A stretch of DNA of 64,000 nt from Rufibacter sp. DG15C (lineage in GTDB: Bacteria > Bacteroidota > Bacteroidia > Cytophagales > Hymenobacteraceae). The translations under genes and the position numbers were made by a program. The notes under the pieces were generated by a model. That model saw only the letters and a program-made list of their open reading frames with translations. It did not search any database and was not told the origin of the DNA. Shown here one piece after another: positions 54,166-63,080 of the stretch. The stretch covers positions 2,976,001-3,040,000 of the forward strand of contig NZ_CP010776.1 in the NCBI RefSeq assembly GCF_001577755.1, in the 5' to 3' direction. Each line of letters opens with the position of its first letter. Position 1 is the first letter of the stretch.

Positions 54166-54307
54166 GTGTACTTACTAAGATTCCTGATGAAGGTTGACCA
54201 TGGATAGAACGCTAGCTTTAGACACTCTATTACCCAAGGATGTAATCGTGGCCCTGTTCTCTAGTTTCCAGTCAGAATGTCCAGTGAACCTAGTTACCTG
54301 CCAGATT

Positions 54308-54344
54308 CCATTTATGGCCTGTTTTCCGGAAATCAGACAGAAAC
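54308..54344. repeat. Degenerate dispersed palindrome, copy 21
   Basis: CATTTATGGCCTGTTTTCC keeps the left arm, while the right arm GGAAATCAGACAGAAAC has several changes. Confidence 0.5.
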
Positions 54345-54448
54345 TAGGGCTTTAACGGAAAATATACCTTAACGGCTATATACGCAGGAAGCTTTAAAAG
54401 ATGCATGAATCTGTAACGGCCTTCTGAAAATACCGGATTTGCCCATTG

Positions 54449-54478
54449 GTCACATTTTCTCTGGGATTCGTCACATTT
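54449..54478 (+). promoter_or_regulatory. Predicted LytTR binding site before the receptor gene
   Basis: GTCACATTT, 12-base spacer, GTCACATTT: two identical 9-bp direct repeats with 21-bp period, the known LytTR-family site geometry. It is preceded by CCCAT and followed by AGTTT, exactly as at 57333-57362. It lies about 150 bp before the receptor start. Confidence 0.7.
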
Positions 54479-54625
54479 AGTTTAGGATGCCTTCAAAGCT
54501 GGCTAACCTTGAATCACTTACCGCACACACCCTCCGGCAATCAAACCTACGCCCCATCAAGGGTAAGGCCTGACCACCCAATAAGTGATGTGCAATGTTC
54601 AGTTAGCCACCTCAAAAAGTATTCT

Positions 54626-57118
54626 ATGAAAAAGTTAGTACTCTTAGCCGTTTCGGGCTTATTGGCAACCCAGCAGGTGTCAGCCCAAGCCCCGCCCTCC
54701 AAACCTGCCGCTACGGTTGTTTCTCCTTTAGCTGGTAGCACCGCTCCCAAAGGTAACAGTAAGATTGCTGGCGTGGTCCTTGATGAGGCCGGCAAGGAGC
54801 CCGTGGAGTTTGCCACTATATCTTTAGTGGACAAAGCCACCGGCAAAACAGTGGACGGCACCATCTCAGACGATAAGGGAAAATTCACCTTGACCCGCCT
54901 AGCCGCCGGACAGTACAAGCTGTTAGTGAGTTTTCTGGGCTATGAAACCAAGTCAGTGGAAGACATCTCTTTGGGCAACAAAGACGAAGTGAACGTGGGT
55001 GCCATTTCACTGAAATCTGATTCTAAAGTGTTGCAGGAAGTGTCGGTGACAGGAGAGAAGGATTTGGTAGAGGACAAAGTGGACCGCCTGGTGTACAACG
55101 CCGAAAAAGACATCACCAACGCCGGAACCTCGGCCAGCGAAGTGCTTAAGAAGGTGCCGGGTCTGACCGTGGACATGGACGGCAACGTGTCCCTGCGCGG
55201 GAGCTCCAACATACGCGTGCTCATCAACAACAAACCATCCGCCATGATGGCTACCAGCGTGGCAGACGCGCTGCGCCAGATTCCCGCAGATTTGATTAAG
55301 AGTGTGGAGGTGATTACCAGCCCATCCGCAAAGTATGACGCTGAGGGCACGGCAGGCATCATCAACATCATTACCAAGAAGAACAGCCTGCAAGGCATCA
55401 ACGGCATAGTGAACGCCGGGTACGGCAACCGCATCAGCAACATGAACGGGACCCTCAATTACCGCAAAGGCAAGTTTGGCTTCAACGGGGCCGCTGGGCG
55501 CCAATGGCGCAACAACCCGACGGAGAGCACCCGCGAAACCCAATACAAAGGCATTGAAGGACTGGACCGCCTGACCCAGGTCATGGACGGAAAACGCGAA
55601 GGCTTGTTCCAGCTCTACCAGTTTGGGTTGGATTATGACTTGACGCCCAAGAGCAGCATATCAGGGGGTATCCGATTCCAAGGCGGAGAGTTTACCTACA
55701 CCACCACCCAGGCCTCCACGCAGTACCTCACCAACGGTACTACCCTGGCCAATACCAGAATCAATAAAAGCGATTTTGACAACGCCAACTATGACATCAA
55801 CCTGGACTTTACCCAACAATTGGCTAATCCTGGACAGGAATTGAGTATTCTGGGATTGCTGAGCCGAAGCGACCGCCAGAACTTCAACTTCGCGGACATC
55901 CAAAACCAGGACCGCCAGCTGGTGACGCGGGAGCAGTTCCTGAACGATGCCTACAATGATGAGAAGACGTTGCAGGCAGACTACACGCACCCGTTTAAGA
56001 ATAAGCACCTGTTGGAAATGGGGGCCAAAGCCATTCTGCGCTACGTGGAAAGTGACTATCAGTTCCTGCTGGCCAGTCCGGCCGATGCGCCGTTTGCCGT
56101 AGTGCCCAACAGAACAGACATTTTCTCTTACAACCAGAACGTGGAGGCAGCCTATGCCACCTATGAATTCAGCCTGAACAAGAAGTACACCTTTAAATTG
56201 GGCTCACGCTATGAGATGACGCAGGTAGACGGGGACTTTGCCTCTACCAACACCTCTGTAAAACAGACCTACGGCAACTTCATCCCAAGTCTGGCCATCT
56301 CTAGTAAGCTGAGTGAAAGCCAAACGGTCAAGTTCAACTACACCAAGCGCATCCAGCGGCCGCAGTTGGGCTACCTGAACCCGTTTGAGAACCGCACCGA
56401 CACGTTCAACATTCAAGTGGGCAATCCTAATCTGCAGGCCGAAATCACCAATGCGTATGAACTGGGCTACAGCACTTTCTTCAAAAATGGCATCTCGGTG
56501 AACGCCTCGCTCTACCTGCGCCAGACCGACAATTCCATTCAGGCCTTTGTGGTGCCTACGGCTGGAGGCGTAAACTATACCCGCTTCGGGAACATTGGCC
56601 GCAACGCCAGCTACGGGATGAGTTTGTTCGGCAACGCCCGGTTCTTGAAAAAGGGGAGCATAAGCGGCAACATGAACGTTTTCTACGTGGACTTGGAGAG
56701 CGTCTCTGCCGAGCTGAAGGCGGCCAATGCCAGCATGATGTACAGCCTGAACCTGAACACCTCTTACGCCTTTGAGAACGGATTCAGCGCGCAGATGACC
56801 GGCGAGTTTAATTCCAGAAGAGTGACCTTGCAGGGAAAAGCCTCTGCCAATGCGGCTTATTCCTTTGCCGTTAGAAAAGAGATTTTCAAGAAGAACGGGA
56901 GCATTGGCCTGAGCGTGGACAATCCTTTCAACGAGCGGCTCAAGCAGCGCAATAGCTTTACCACACCTACTGTGGACCAGAATGGCACTAATTATATCTA
57001 CAACCGCCAGGTGCGCGTGCTTGCCAGCTATAAATTTGGCAAGGTGACGGGCAAGCCCCAGCCTAAGAAAAAGAAGAAAATCAGCAATGATGACGCTAAG
57101 AACAGCAGCGAAGAATAA
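54626..57118 (+). CDS. Outer membrane beta-barrel receptor, paralogue of the 39.7-kb gene
   Basis: An 830-residue outer-membrane protein. ATG 54626 gives the signal peptide KKLVLLAVSGLLATQQVSAQ. A CarboxypepD_reg-like domain (about 45-125, GVVLDEAGKEPVEFATISL, FLGYETKS) is followed by a plug with VEVITSPSAKYDAEGTAGII and an OMP_b-brl_3 barrel (FNYTKRIQRPQLGYLNPF). The same segments align with the product at 39702-42209. The C-terminus is lysine-rich (KPQPKKKKKIS). A predicted LytTR site precedes it, linking it to the kinase/regulator pair just downstream. Ligand unknown. Confidence 0.9.
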   Translation: MKKLVLLAVSGLLATQQVSAQAPPSKPAATVVSPLAGSTAPKGNSKIAGVVLDEAGKEPVEFATISLVDKATGKTVDGTISDDKGKFTLTRLAAGQYKLLVSFLGYETKSVEDISLGNKDEVNVGAISLKSDSKVLQEVSVTGEKDLVEDKVDRLVYNAEKDITNAGTSASEVLKKVPGLTVDMDGNVSLRGSSNIRVLINNKPSAMMATSVADALRQIPADLIKSVEVITSPSAKYDAEGTAGIINIITKKNSLQGINGIVNAGYGNRISNMNGTLNYRKGKFGFNGAAGRQWRNNPTESTRETQYKGIEGLDRLTQVMDGKREGLFQLYQFGLDYDLTPKSSISGGIRFQGGEFTYTTTQASTQYLTNGTTLANTRINKSDFDNANYDINLDFTQQLANPGQELSILGLLSRSDRQNFNFADIQNQDRQLVTREQFLNDAYNDEKTLQADYTHPFKNKHLLEMGAKAILRYVESDYQFLLASPADAPFAVVPNRTDIFSYNQNVEAAYATYEFSLNKKYTFKLGSRYEMTQVDGDFASTNTSVKQTYGNFIPSLAISSKLSESQTVKFNYTKRIQRPQLGYLNPFENRTDTFNIQVGNPNLQAEITNAYELGYSTFFKNGISVNASLYLRQTDNSIQAFVVPTAGGVNYTRFGNIGRNASYGMSLFGNARFLKKGSISGNMNVFYVDLESVSAELKAANASMMYSLNLNTSYAFENGFSAQMTGEFNSRRVTLQGKASANAAYSFAVRKEIFKKNGSIGLSVDNPFNERLKQRNSFTTPTVDQNGTNYIYNRQVRVLASYKFGKVTGKPQPKKKKKISNDDAKNSSEE

Positions 57119-57172
57119 GCTGCCCAACTAGATTTCACGCCCGTGATTATCCTGATTTTTCTCTGCCTTGGT

Positions 57173-57213
57173 TTCGTTTTTGGCCTGTTTTCCTAGAAAC
57201 AGGTCAAAAATGA
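57173..57213. repeat. Dispersed palindrome, copy 22
   Basis: TTCGTTTTTGGCCTGTTTTCC and AGAAACAGGTCAAAAATGA; 55 bases after the receptor stop. Confidence 0.82.
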
Positions 57214-57332
57214 CCAGGAAGTAGATTCACAGAAATATTGACTCTCAGCTGAGAAATAATTTCATGCGTTTGCTTTCATTTACCATGTTTTTCACCTTTC
57301 TCTTGATTAAGATTTCCGGGATATTCCCATCC

Positions 57333-57362
57333 GTCACATTTTTCCAAGGGTTCATCACATTT
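57333..57362 (+). promoter_or_regulatory. Predicted LytTR binding site before the kinase gene
   Basis: GTCACATTT, 12-base spacer, ATCACATTT, with the same flanks (CCCATCC before, AGTTT after) as the site at 54449. About 70 bp before the kinase start, suggesting autoregulation. Confidence 0.7.
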
Positions 57363-57432
57363 AGTTTCAGGCCAGGGAAAAGGCGCTTATTCTTGTATAA
57401 GCTTATCTCAGATTCATTAACACTAGACTAGC

Positions 57433-58983
57433 ATGGCAGAAAATATTTACCTTTCCGTACTTTCCAATAATACATCCGTGAAAGAAATCCTCAACGATAA
57501 GGAGCAGTTCAAAAAATTAGAGTTCTGGCTGGTTACCATTTTATTTGTTTTGGCTGCCTTCTCCATGGCCAATAACTCGTCTAACTATTTACAGGAGTTA
57601 TATAAGGAACACAGAACGCCTTTTGACTATTATGGCAACTACCTGTTTCCTAACCTGGCAGAGTGCGCCCTGATATATGTGACGTTTGTGTTCCTGAACT
57701 TTAAGGTTTTTCCAGATTTAGTAGGCGGCGAAAACAAGAAATTGCCCATCTTTTACCTGGTGCTGGTATTTGCCGTGTTAGGCCTCTTGTTTGGCGTTAT
57801 TGAGACCCACTCTAAAAATTATCTGTTCCATACCTTTGCTACTGAAGACCAGGCCTTAGACAACTACTTCCAGAAAAGCTACCTGCAGGCGGCCTGGTTT
57901 GTCTTTGTCTTCGGGTTGTATTACGCTATCAAAATCTCGGTTTTTTACCTGCTCAATAACTCAGAGGCCATCCAGTCAAAGTACCGGATTGTGACCCGCG
58001 ACGGCCTCATTGGCATTGTCATCTGGATGGTGACCATGTTCCTGCTCATCATTGGAGAGGCCGAGGGCGAGGCGATTATTGGCTGGGGCATCATTGGTCC
58101 TATAAGCGTGGCCTTGTTCTGCTTTGCGTTTTTCAAGCTTATACCAGATGCCTTATCCAGGAAGAGACCGTTTTTGAGCTATCTGCTATTCTCGGTCTTC
58201 TTTTCCTTTCTTTCCTTCTTTCCGGCTGCGCTCATAGCCGTCATTTTCAGTAATGGAGGCGACTTTGGGATAGCAGTGGGCGTGATATGCGGGTTTTTCC
58301 AGTTCTTTTTCACGTTCCCGGTGGCGTATTTTCTGTACGTGCGGCACACAAAAAGCCAAGAGGTGGTGCATGGCCTGAAAAAAGAATTGGGTAATTCTGC
58401 CGCCAACTTAGACTTCCTTCGGTCCCAGATTAATCCGCACTTCCTGTTCAATACCTTGAACACCTTGTACGGTACCGCCTTGCAGGAGAACAGCGACCGC
58501 ACAGCGCAGGGCATCCAGATGTTGGGCGACATGATGCGCTTTATGCTCCATGAAAACCACCAGCAGAAAATCCTCTTGGCCCGGGAGGTAGAGTACCTGA
58601 ACAACTATATTGCGCTGCAGTCCCTGCGTACCTCCACGTCGCCAGACATTCTCATTCAGACCAACATTGAGGATGTGTTAGCAGAGAAGTTCATCGCGCC
58701 TATGCTCTTGATACCTTTTGTGGAGAATGCGTTCAAGCACGGCATCAGTCTGCAGAACAAGTCCTGGATACGGGTGAGCTTGCACTGTGACCAGAAGAAG
58801 CTCTACTTTGATGTTTACAACAGCATTCATTCTAAAAGCGATTTGGACCCTGAAAAGGATAAGTCGGGCGTGGGGCTGGAGAATGTGAAACAGCGGCTGG
58901 CCTTGCTGTACCCTAAGCGCCACGACCTCATCATCAGGGAAACCGCCAAAGAGTTTTTTGTGCACCTAACCCTGGACTTGTAA
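57433..58983 (+). CDS. LytS-like sensor histidine kinase
   Basis: A 516-residue kinase with about eight hydrophobic helices in residues 30-300 and no obvious periplasmic domain. The His_kinase domain (PF06580 type) shows LRSQINPHFLFNTLNTLYG, phospho-acceptor His336, followed by the ATPase domain with LIPFVENAFKHGI (N box) and KSGVGLENVKQRLALLY (G box). This type always pairs with LytTR regulators, and the adjacent downstream gene is one (56-base gap). The membrane part may sense a hydrophobic or membrane-state signal. Confidence 0.92.
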   Translation: MAENIYLSVLSNNTSVKEILNDKEQFKKLEFWLVTILFVLAAFSMANNSSNYLQELYKEHRTPFDYYGNYLFPNLAECALIYVTFVFLNFKVFPDLVGGENKKLPIFYLVLVFAVLGLLFGVIETHSKNYLFHTFATEDQALDNYFQKSYLQAAWFVFVFGLYYAIKISVFYLLNNSEAIQSKYRIVTRDGLIGIVIWMVTMFLLIIGEAEGEAIIGWGIIGPISVALFCFAFFKLIPDALSRKRPFLSYLLFSVFFSFLSFFPAALIAVIFSNGGDFGIAVGVICGFFQFFFTFPVAYFLYVRHTKSQEVVHGLKKELGNSAANLDFLRSQINPHFLFNTLNTLYGTALQENSDRTAQGIQMLGDMMRFMLHENHQQKILLAREVEYLNNYIALQSLRTSTSPDILIQTNIEDVLAEKFIAPMLLIPFVENAFKHGISLQNKSWIRVSLHCDQKKLYFDVYNSIHSKSDLDPEKDKSGVGLENVKQRLALLYPKRHDLIIRETAKEFFVHLTLDL

Positions 58984-59039
58984 TCTGGCGGCGGTTCGCG
59001 TAGCTTTAAGGAAAGAGACAGAAAACACAGAGGAAGAGC

Positions 59040-59723
59040 ATGAGAGCAATTGCAGTGGATGATGAACCAATGGCCTTAGAAGTAGTCAGGTCTTTGGCTT
59101 CTAAGGTGCCGTACCTGGAGCTGGTGGCCTGCTTCACTGACGCGTTCAAGGCGCTGGAGTTTCTACAGAAAGAATCCATTGACCTGGTGTTTCTGGACAT
59201 CAAAATGCCGGACATTACGGGGCTTGAGTTTGTGACCAGCCTCCAGAAGAAGCCGCTCATCATTTTCACCACTGCCTACTCAGAGCACGCCGTCACCAGT
59301 TTTGAACTGGACGCGGTGGACTACCTCTTGAAGCCCTTCTCCTTGTCCAGATTCATCAAAGGTTGCAACAAGGCCTATGAGCTGTACAATTTCAGGAATG
59401 CGCCAGAAGCCGCCGACCATATCTACATCAAAACGGGCTACGAGCAAATCAAGGTGAGTTTTGACGAGATTCTGTATCTGGAGGCCACCGGCAATTACGT
59501 GACATTTGCTATGGAGAAAGGGGTGAAGCACCTCTCCAGAAGCACCTTCGCGGAGGCAATTAATCTGCTGCCCCAAGAGAAGTTTGCGCGGGTGCACCGT
59601 TCTTACCTAGTGGCCTTGGACAAGATTGACAAAGTAGAACGGCACCAGGTCACCATCCACAACAAGGAAATTCCGTTGAGTGAGGCCTACCGGCATGACT
59701 TGGCAGCGGTGCTAGGCAAGTGA
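59040..59723 (+). CDS. LytTR-family response regulator
   Basis: A 227-residue regulator. Receiver domain with AVDDEP (5-10), phospho-acceptor Asp53 in LVFLDIKMPD and Lys in VDYLLKPF. The LytTR DNA-binding domain (about 125-225) shows IYIKTGYEQIKVSFDEILYLEATGNYV and FARVHRSYLVAL. LytTR proteins bind two 9-bp direct repeats spaced 12 bp, which is exactly what is found at 54449 and 57333. The predicted regulon is thus the kinase operon itself and the outer-membrane receptor. Confidence 0.94.
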   Translation: MRAIAVDDEPMALEVVRSLASKVPYLELVACFTDAFKALEFLQKESIDLVFLDIKMPDITGLEFVTSLQKKPLIIFTTAYSEHAVTSFELDAVDYLLKPFSLSRFIKGCNKAYELYNFRNAPEAADHIYIKTGYEQIKVSFDEILYLEATGNYVTFAMEKGVKHLSRSTFAEAINLLPQEKFARVHRSYLVALDKIDKVERHQVTIHNKEIPLSEAYRHDLAAVLGK

Positions 59724-59745
59724 GGTTGTCATACATTAAGTAGAA

Positions 59746-59784
59746 CCGTTTTTGGCCTGTTTTCTGGAAAAGAGCCTAAAAACA
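59746..59784. repeat. Dispersed palindrome, copy 23
   Basis: CCGTTTTTGGCCTGTTTTC and GGAAAAGAGCCTAAAAACAG; 22 bases after the regulator stop. Confidence 0.82.
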
Positions 59785-59792
59785 GAAGCCAC

Positions 59793-59829
59793 AAAAAAGT
59801 CCGGCAAGAATTTTCTTGCCGGACTTTTT
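59793..59829. terminator. Bidirectional rho-independent terminator
   Basis: AAAAAAGTCCGGCAAGAA and TTCTTGCCGGACTTTTT form a strong stem between convergent genes, with A- and T-runs on the outer sides. Confidence 0.93.
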
Positions 59830-59852
59830 ACCTATAAACTAATCTGAATGAA

Positions 59853-60830
59853 CTAGATTCTGGTTCGGTTATCGTTGTCCAAACCACCGTCTCTGTCACG
59901 GTCTGAGTCCAGTCTGGTGCGGTCAGAAGTGTCATCTAGTCTGTCCACATCCACTTCAGTGGAGCGCACGGTGTCTCTGATGGTCTCTTCGCGTTCCTCC
60001 ACGTCTTTCTCCAGAGAAACTTCCTCTACCACGCGGGCTTCTTTATTAACCACCGGTACTTCGGCGCGTTCCGTCATGCTAATTTCGCCTTCTTTGAAGG
60101 AATTGATGTCAGCGTCAGTGGCTGGTCTATCTACGGGAGTGCGTTCAACTACCACGCGCTCTTCCCGCAGTCGCACGTGCTCCTCTACCGGCTGCTCCAC
60201 AATTCTGCTGCTCACATGCACGCCACCGGTTTCCACTTCACGTTTCCCAACCTCTAGATTCTCCTCAATGATGGGAATAGACTTTTTGCCTTCAGTGCCG
60301 GTGGGACGGCGCTGCTTGAAGGCCTGGTCAGAGTACATGTCATTTTTGTAATAGTCATCATCACGGTCATTGTCACCGGTGACGGCGTCTGCGGCCTTAT
60401 GGGCTGCACCTGAAACGGCGGCAGCGGCACCCGCAGCAGCGGCGCCAAGGCCTTCAAACACGTTCTTGACAGAGTCTTCTATCTCACGCCCGAAGTGACC
60501 TTTCTCATAGGTAGGCAACGCTCTGAACTGCTCTACGGTCACAGACGGAAGAATTACGTCATCATCAGATTCATGCAGTTGCGCCATGCCAATGGGTACC
60601 AAAACGTCACGTGGCTCCAAATCCAGCATGCTGCCTTCTAAATCCACCACCATGTAGCGTACTTTGCGGGCGTTTACGTCAAAGATAAGCTCCTCTACTT
60701 CGCCAATGGTTTGGCCCTGCTGGTTCTTTACGGTCCAGCCTTTGATGTTAGGCTGATCGTCTACAATCTCATAGTCACTGCCACCTAGTTCTTGTAGGTT
60801 GCTTTTTGGGTTAAAATAATCTCTTTCCAT
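59853..60830 (-). CDS. PRC-barrel plus DUF2382 stress protein
   Basis: A 325-residue protein. A PRC-barrel (about 20-100: VKNQQGQTIGEVEELIFD, RYMVVDLEGSMLDLEPRDVL) is joined by an Ala-rich linker (about 130-150) to a DUF2382/YsnF domain (about 180-295: SIPIIEENLEVGKREVETGG, VVERTPVDRPATDAD). The C-terminus is Asp/Arg-rich. Such proteins are induced by general stress or desiccation; the biochemical role is unknown. Three related genes lie within the next 3.2 kb, indicating local duplication. Confidence 0.85.
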   Translation of the reverse strand: MERDYFNPKSNLQELGGSDYEIVDDQPNIKGWTVKNQQGQTIGEVEELIFDVNARKVRYMVVDLEGSMLDLEPRDVLVPIGMAQLHESDDDVILPSVTVEQFRALPTYEKGHFGREIEDSVKNVFEGLGAAAAGAAAAVSGAAHKAADAVTGDNDRDDDYYKNDMYSDQAFKQRRPTGTEGKKSIPIIEENLEVGKREVETGGVHVSSRIVEQPVEEHVRLREERVVVERTPVDRPATDADINSFKEGEISMTERAEVPVVNKEARVVEEVSLEKDVEEREETIRDTVRSTEVDVDRLDDTSDRTRLDSDRDRDGGLDNDNRTRI

Positions 60831-60907
60831 AGTTGTATATAGGTTGCGGTACTGGGTACAGTACGGTTTTTAAATAATTAAAAAATGAAGGTGATGAATC
60901 TTGCCGC

Positions 60908-61540
60908 TTAAGATTTGCGGACTACAATCTGCACTCTGCGGTTCTGCTGGCGTCCCTCTGCCGTGGCATTGGAGGCCACCGGATTGGATTCACCAACGGG
61001 GTGTAGCGTGACGTTGTCTTTGTTCACGTCGCCGTTGTCCACCAGCCAGGTCTGCACGGCTCTTGTCCGCTCCTCTGCTAGCTCTTTGTTATAGCTGGCG
61101 CTGCCTTGGGCATCTGTATACCCATACACGCGCACCTGGCCACCGGCAAAGCGTTTGTTGATAGAGGCCGCCACCTGTTTCAATTTATCTGCAGCGGCAG
61201 GTTGAATGGCAGCTTTGTCACTCCCGAAGAGGATGGTCTCATCCATGGTATACACGGCGTAGTTCTCATTGCCACGCACCTCAATGTCCTTGTCCGTGAT
61301 TTCATCATAAGCGGCCACCGGGGCGTTCAGGTCAAGACTATTCCAGTCATCGTCATCATCTACCTCTGCGGCGGTAGAGGTTTGTGTGGTTGTCTCAGTG
61401 GTGGTAGTGGTGGTGTCTACCTCTTCCTCACGGTCACAGCCGCGTAGCAAGAAAAATAATAAAGCAAGTCCTATTAAAGCGAGTAGAAGCCACAGCCACC
61501 AGGGTCTGCCGCTCTTTGGTTGTACATCTAAATCAGCCAT
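60908..61540 (-). CDS. OmpA-family protein with one inner TM
   Basis: A 210-residue protein. TM at about 15-33 (WLWLLLALIGLALLFFLL) precedes a Thr/Asp-rich linker and a full OmpA_C domain (about 90-210) with AIQPAAADKLKQVAASIN, VRVYGYTDAQGSASYNKELAEERT and the terminal VIVRKS-type strand. The ATG at 61540 is preferred over a TTG at 61576. It is embedded in the DUF2382 stress cluster on the same strand. Binds peptidoglycan, probably linking the inner membrane to the wall under stress. Confidence 0.87.
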   Translation of the reverse strand: MADLDVQPKSGRPWWLWLLLALIGLALLFFLLRGCDREEEVDTTTTTTETTTQTSTAAEVDDDDDWNSLDLNAPVAAYDEITDKDIEVRGNENYAVYTMDETILFGSDKAAIQPAAADKLKQVAASINKRFAGGQVRVYGYTDAQGSASYNKELAEERTRAVQTWLVDNGDVNKDNVTLHPVGESNPVASNATAEGRQQNRRVQIVVRKS

Positions 61541-61599
61541 AGTTTTATTTTGTCTGGATTGGGTAAATCCTGCCAAACCAATGACAGGAAGGAATAATA

Positions 61600-61631
61600 A
61601 AGGCGGCTACCGTCTGGCAATAGCCGCCTTA
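61600..61631 (-). terminator. Terminator after the DUF2382 gene
   Basis: AAGGCGGCTA and TAGCCGCCTT pair around a 10-base loop; on the minus strand the stem is followed by TTATTATT. Confidence 0.82.
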
Positions 61632-61653
61632 ACCTTTCTAATATTTAATGCAA

Positions 61654-62538
61654 TTAGATGTTAGTGGAACGGTCATTGTCCAGGCCGCTGGTTCTAGTTG
61701 GGTCATTGTTCAAACGGTCACGGTCTGTGGTGGCGCTGTTAAGTTTGTCCACATTTACCTCAGTTGAACGCACGGTGTCTTTGATTACTTCCTCGTGCTC
61801 ATTTACCTCTTTGCCCAGGGATACTTCTTCTACCACGCGGGCGTTTTTATTAACCACTGGTACTTCAGCGCGTTCGCGCATTTCAATATCACCTTCTTTA
61901 AAGGTGTTAAAGTCAGCGTCGGTGGCTGGTCTATTCACGGCATGGCGTTCTACGCGCACGTGCTCAGAGCGCAGACGAAGACTTTCTTCTACCGGACGCT
62001 CTACAATCCTGCTGCGCAGACGGGCGCCGCCGGTCTCTACTTCACGTTTACCTACCTCTAAATTTTCTTCAATGATGGGAATGGAGGTGTTGCTGGTTCT
62101 GGCATTGTCTGTCCAACCGCTGGATTTGAAGCCATACTCAGAGGCACGCTGGTCTAAGTCTACAGAACCGTACTGGTCCAAAACACGGGCGGCACGTTGG
62201 GCTTCCTCCTTATTTTGGGCATGCACAGTTACCATGCATTCACTTGTTCTGGCCACACTAGAATAAGCTCTGGCTGAAGTATCATCATCTGAGAACAGGG
62301 ATTTGAAGAATCCTGAAATTCCATCATTGTCTGTGGCGTCATGGGCTAACGATTCACCACGAGTGTCCCCTAAATGCGAATTGGTAGCTCCAGTGGTGCC
62401 TGAGCTAGAACCAACAGCACCTTGTCTACCGGTAGATACGTCTATGCGGTCATTGCTAATGCCTAGGCCTTTTAACTCTTGCACTGCTCTTTGTGCTTCT
62501 CCTGAATTGTCGAATATTCCTATTACTGTCTGTGCCAT
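61654..62538 (-). CDS. General-stress-protein-17M-like plus DUF2382 protein
   Basis: A 294-residue protein. Residues 1-125 are a GSP17M/heat-induced-stress-type domain in two halves: TVIGIFDNSGEAQRAVQEL and SECMVTVHAQNKEEAQRAAR. The DUF2382 domain follows (about 148-265), very close to that of the 59853 gene (IPIIEENLEVGKREVETGG, RVERHAVNRPATDADFNTF). The tail is again Asp/Arg/Asn-rich. Probably stress-induced; mechanism unknown. Confidence 0.83.
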   Translation of the reverse strand: MAQTVIGIFDNSGEAQRAVQELKGLGISNDRIDVSTGRQGAVGSSSGTTGATNSHLGDTRGESLAHDATDNDGISGFFKSLFSDDDTSARAYSSVARTSECMVTVHAQNKEEAQRAARVLDQYGSVDLDQRASEYGFKSSGWTDNARTSNTSIPIIEENLEVGKREVETGGARLRSRIVERPVEESLRLRSEHVRVERHAVNRPATDADFNTFKEGDIEMRERAEVPVVNKNARVVEEVSLGKEVNEHEEVIKDTVRSTEVNVDKLNSATTDRDRLNNDPTRTSGLDNDRSTNI

Positions 62539-62600
62539 AGTTTTATATTAGATTGATTGGTGAAAAAATAAACAAATAAAAAAGGGGCTGTGACCAGAGG

Positions 62601-63080
62601 TTACAGTGGGTTCTGCGCAGAATCAGTTCCGTCAGGGGAGATGCGTTCTATCCTAATTTCTTCTTTGCGGAGGTTCACTTGCTGCACGTCTTGGGTCTGC
62701 GTTATATTTTTTGTGATGTGCAATTCTTCTATTACCATCAGGCGTTTCTCTACCACCATTACCTCCTGCACTATGGGTATAATCATGGTGTCTCCTTCGT
62801 AGCGGATGGGTGGTGGTGGGGTGTCTACATATTTATTCACGGGTATGCGCTGAATGTCATGCTCCTCCTGCAGCAAGGGTATGTTGATGGGCACCTCCTG
62901 CTCACTCACCACTTTCGTGATTCTGACGGCACCTTTCTCAACCACTCTTTTCTCTACCTGCACGCGTTCTTCAATCACCGGAATAGTGATATTGGTGGCC
63001 TGAGCCCGAGAGGTATCTGAATTTAGATGGGATGGGTTGTTATGAAGTGGTTCCTTCTCTTGATTTTCCATGTCATTCAT
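62601..63080 (-). CDS. Short DUF2382 protein
   Basis: A 159-residue protein made almost only of a DUF2382-like domain: TIPVIEERVQVEKRVVEKGAV, DIQRIPVNKYVDTPPPPIRYEGD and VVEKRLMVIEELHITK. It lacks PRC-barrel and GSP17M parts. It is more divergent than the other cluster members. Confidence 0.75.
   Translation of the reverse strand: MNDMENQEKEPLHNNPSHLNSDTSRAQATNITIPVIEERVQVEKRVVEKGAVRITKVVSEQEVPINIPLLQEEHDIQRIPVNKYVDTPPPPIRYEGDTMIIPIVQEVMVVEKRLMVIEELHITKNITQTQDVQQVNLRKEEIRIERISPDGTDSAQNPL

Larger units (their letters stand above)
54166..54625. other. Regulatory region between the motor cluster and the second receptor gene
   Basis: A 460-bp gap between divergent genes. It contains a degenerate palindrome (54308-54344) and a LytTR-type direct-repeat site (54449-54478). 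Promoters of both flanking units should be here. An in-frame open extension of the receptor gene back to 54446 covers the regulatory site and is not believed to be coding. Confidence 0.6.
57119..57432. other. Intergenic region with palindrome and LytTR site
   Basis: 314 bp without a gene. The left part has a palindrome (57173-57213), the right part the predicted LytTR site (57333-57362) and the kinase promoter. Confidence 0.6.

Noticed and set aside
5584-59784. Annotating every dispersed palindrome as a rho-independent terminator
   Set aside because: The stem ends in A-runs rather than T-runs in most copies, and several copies accompany a separate true terminator or lie between divergent starts.
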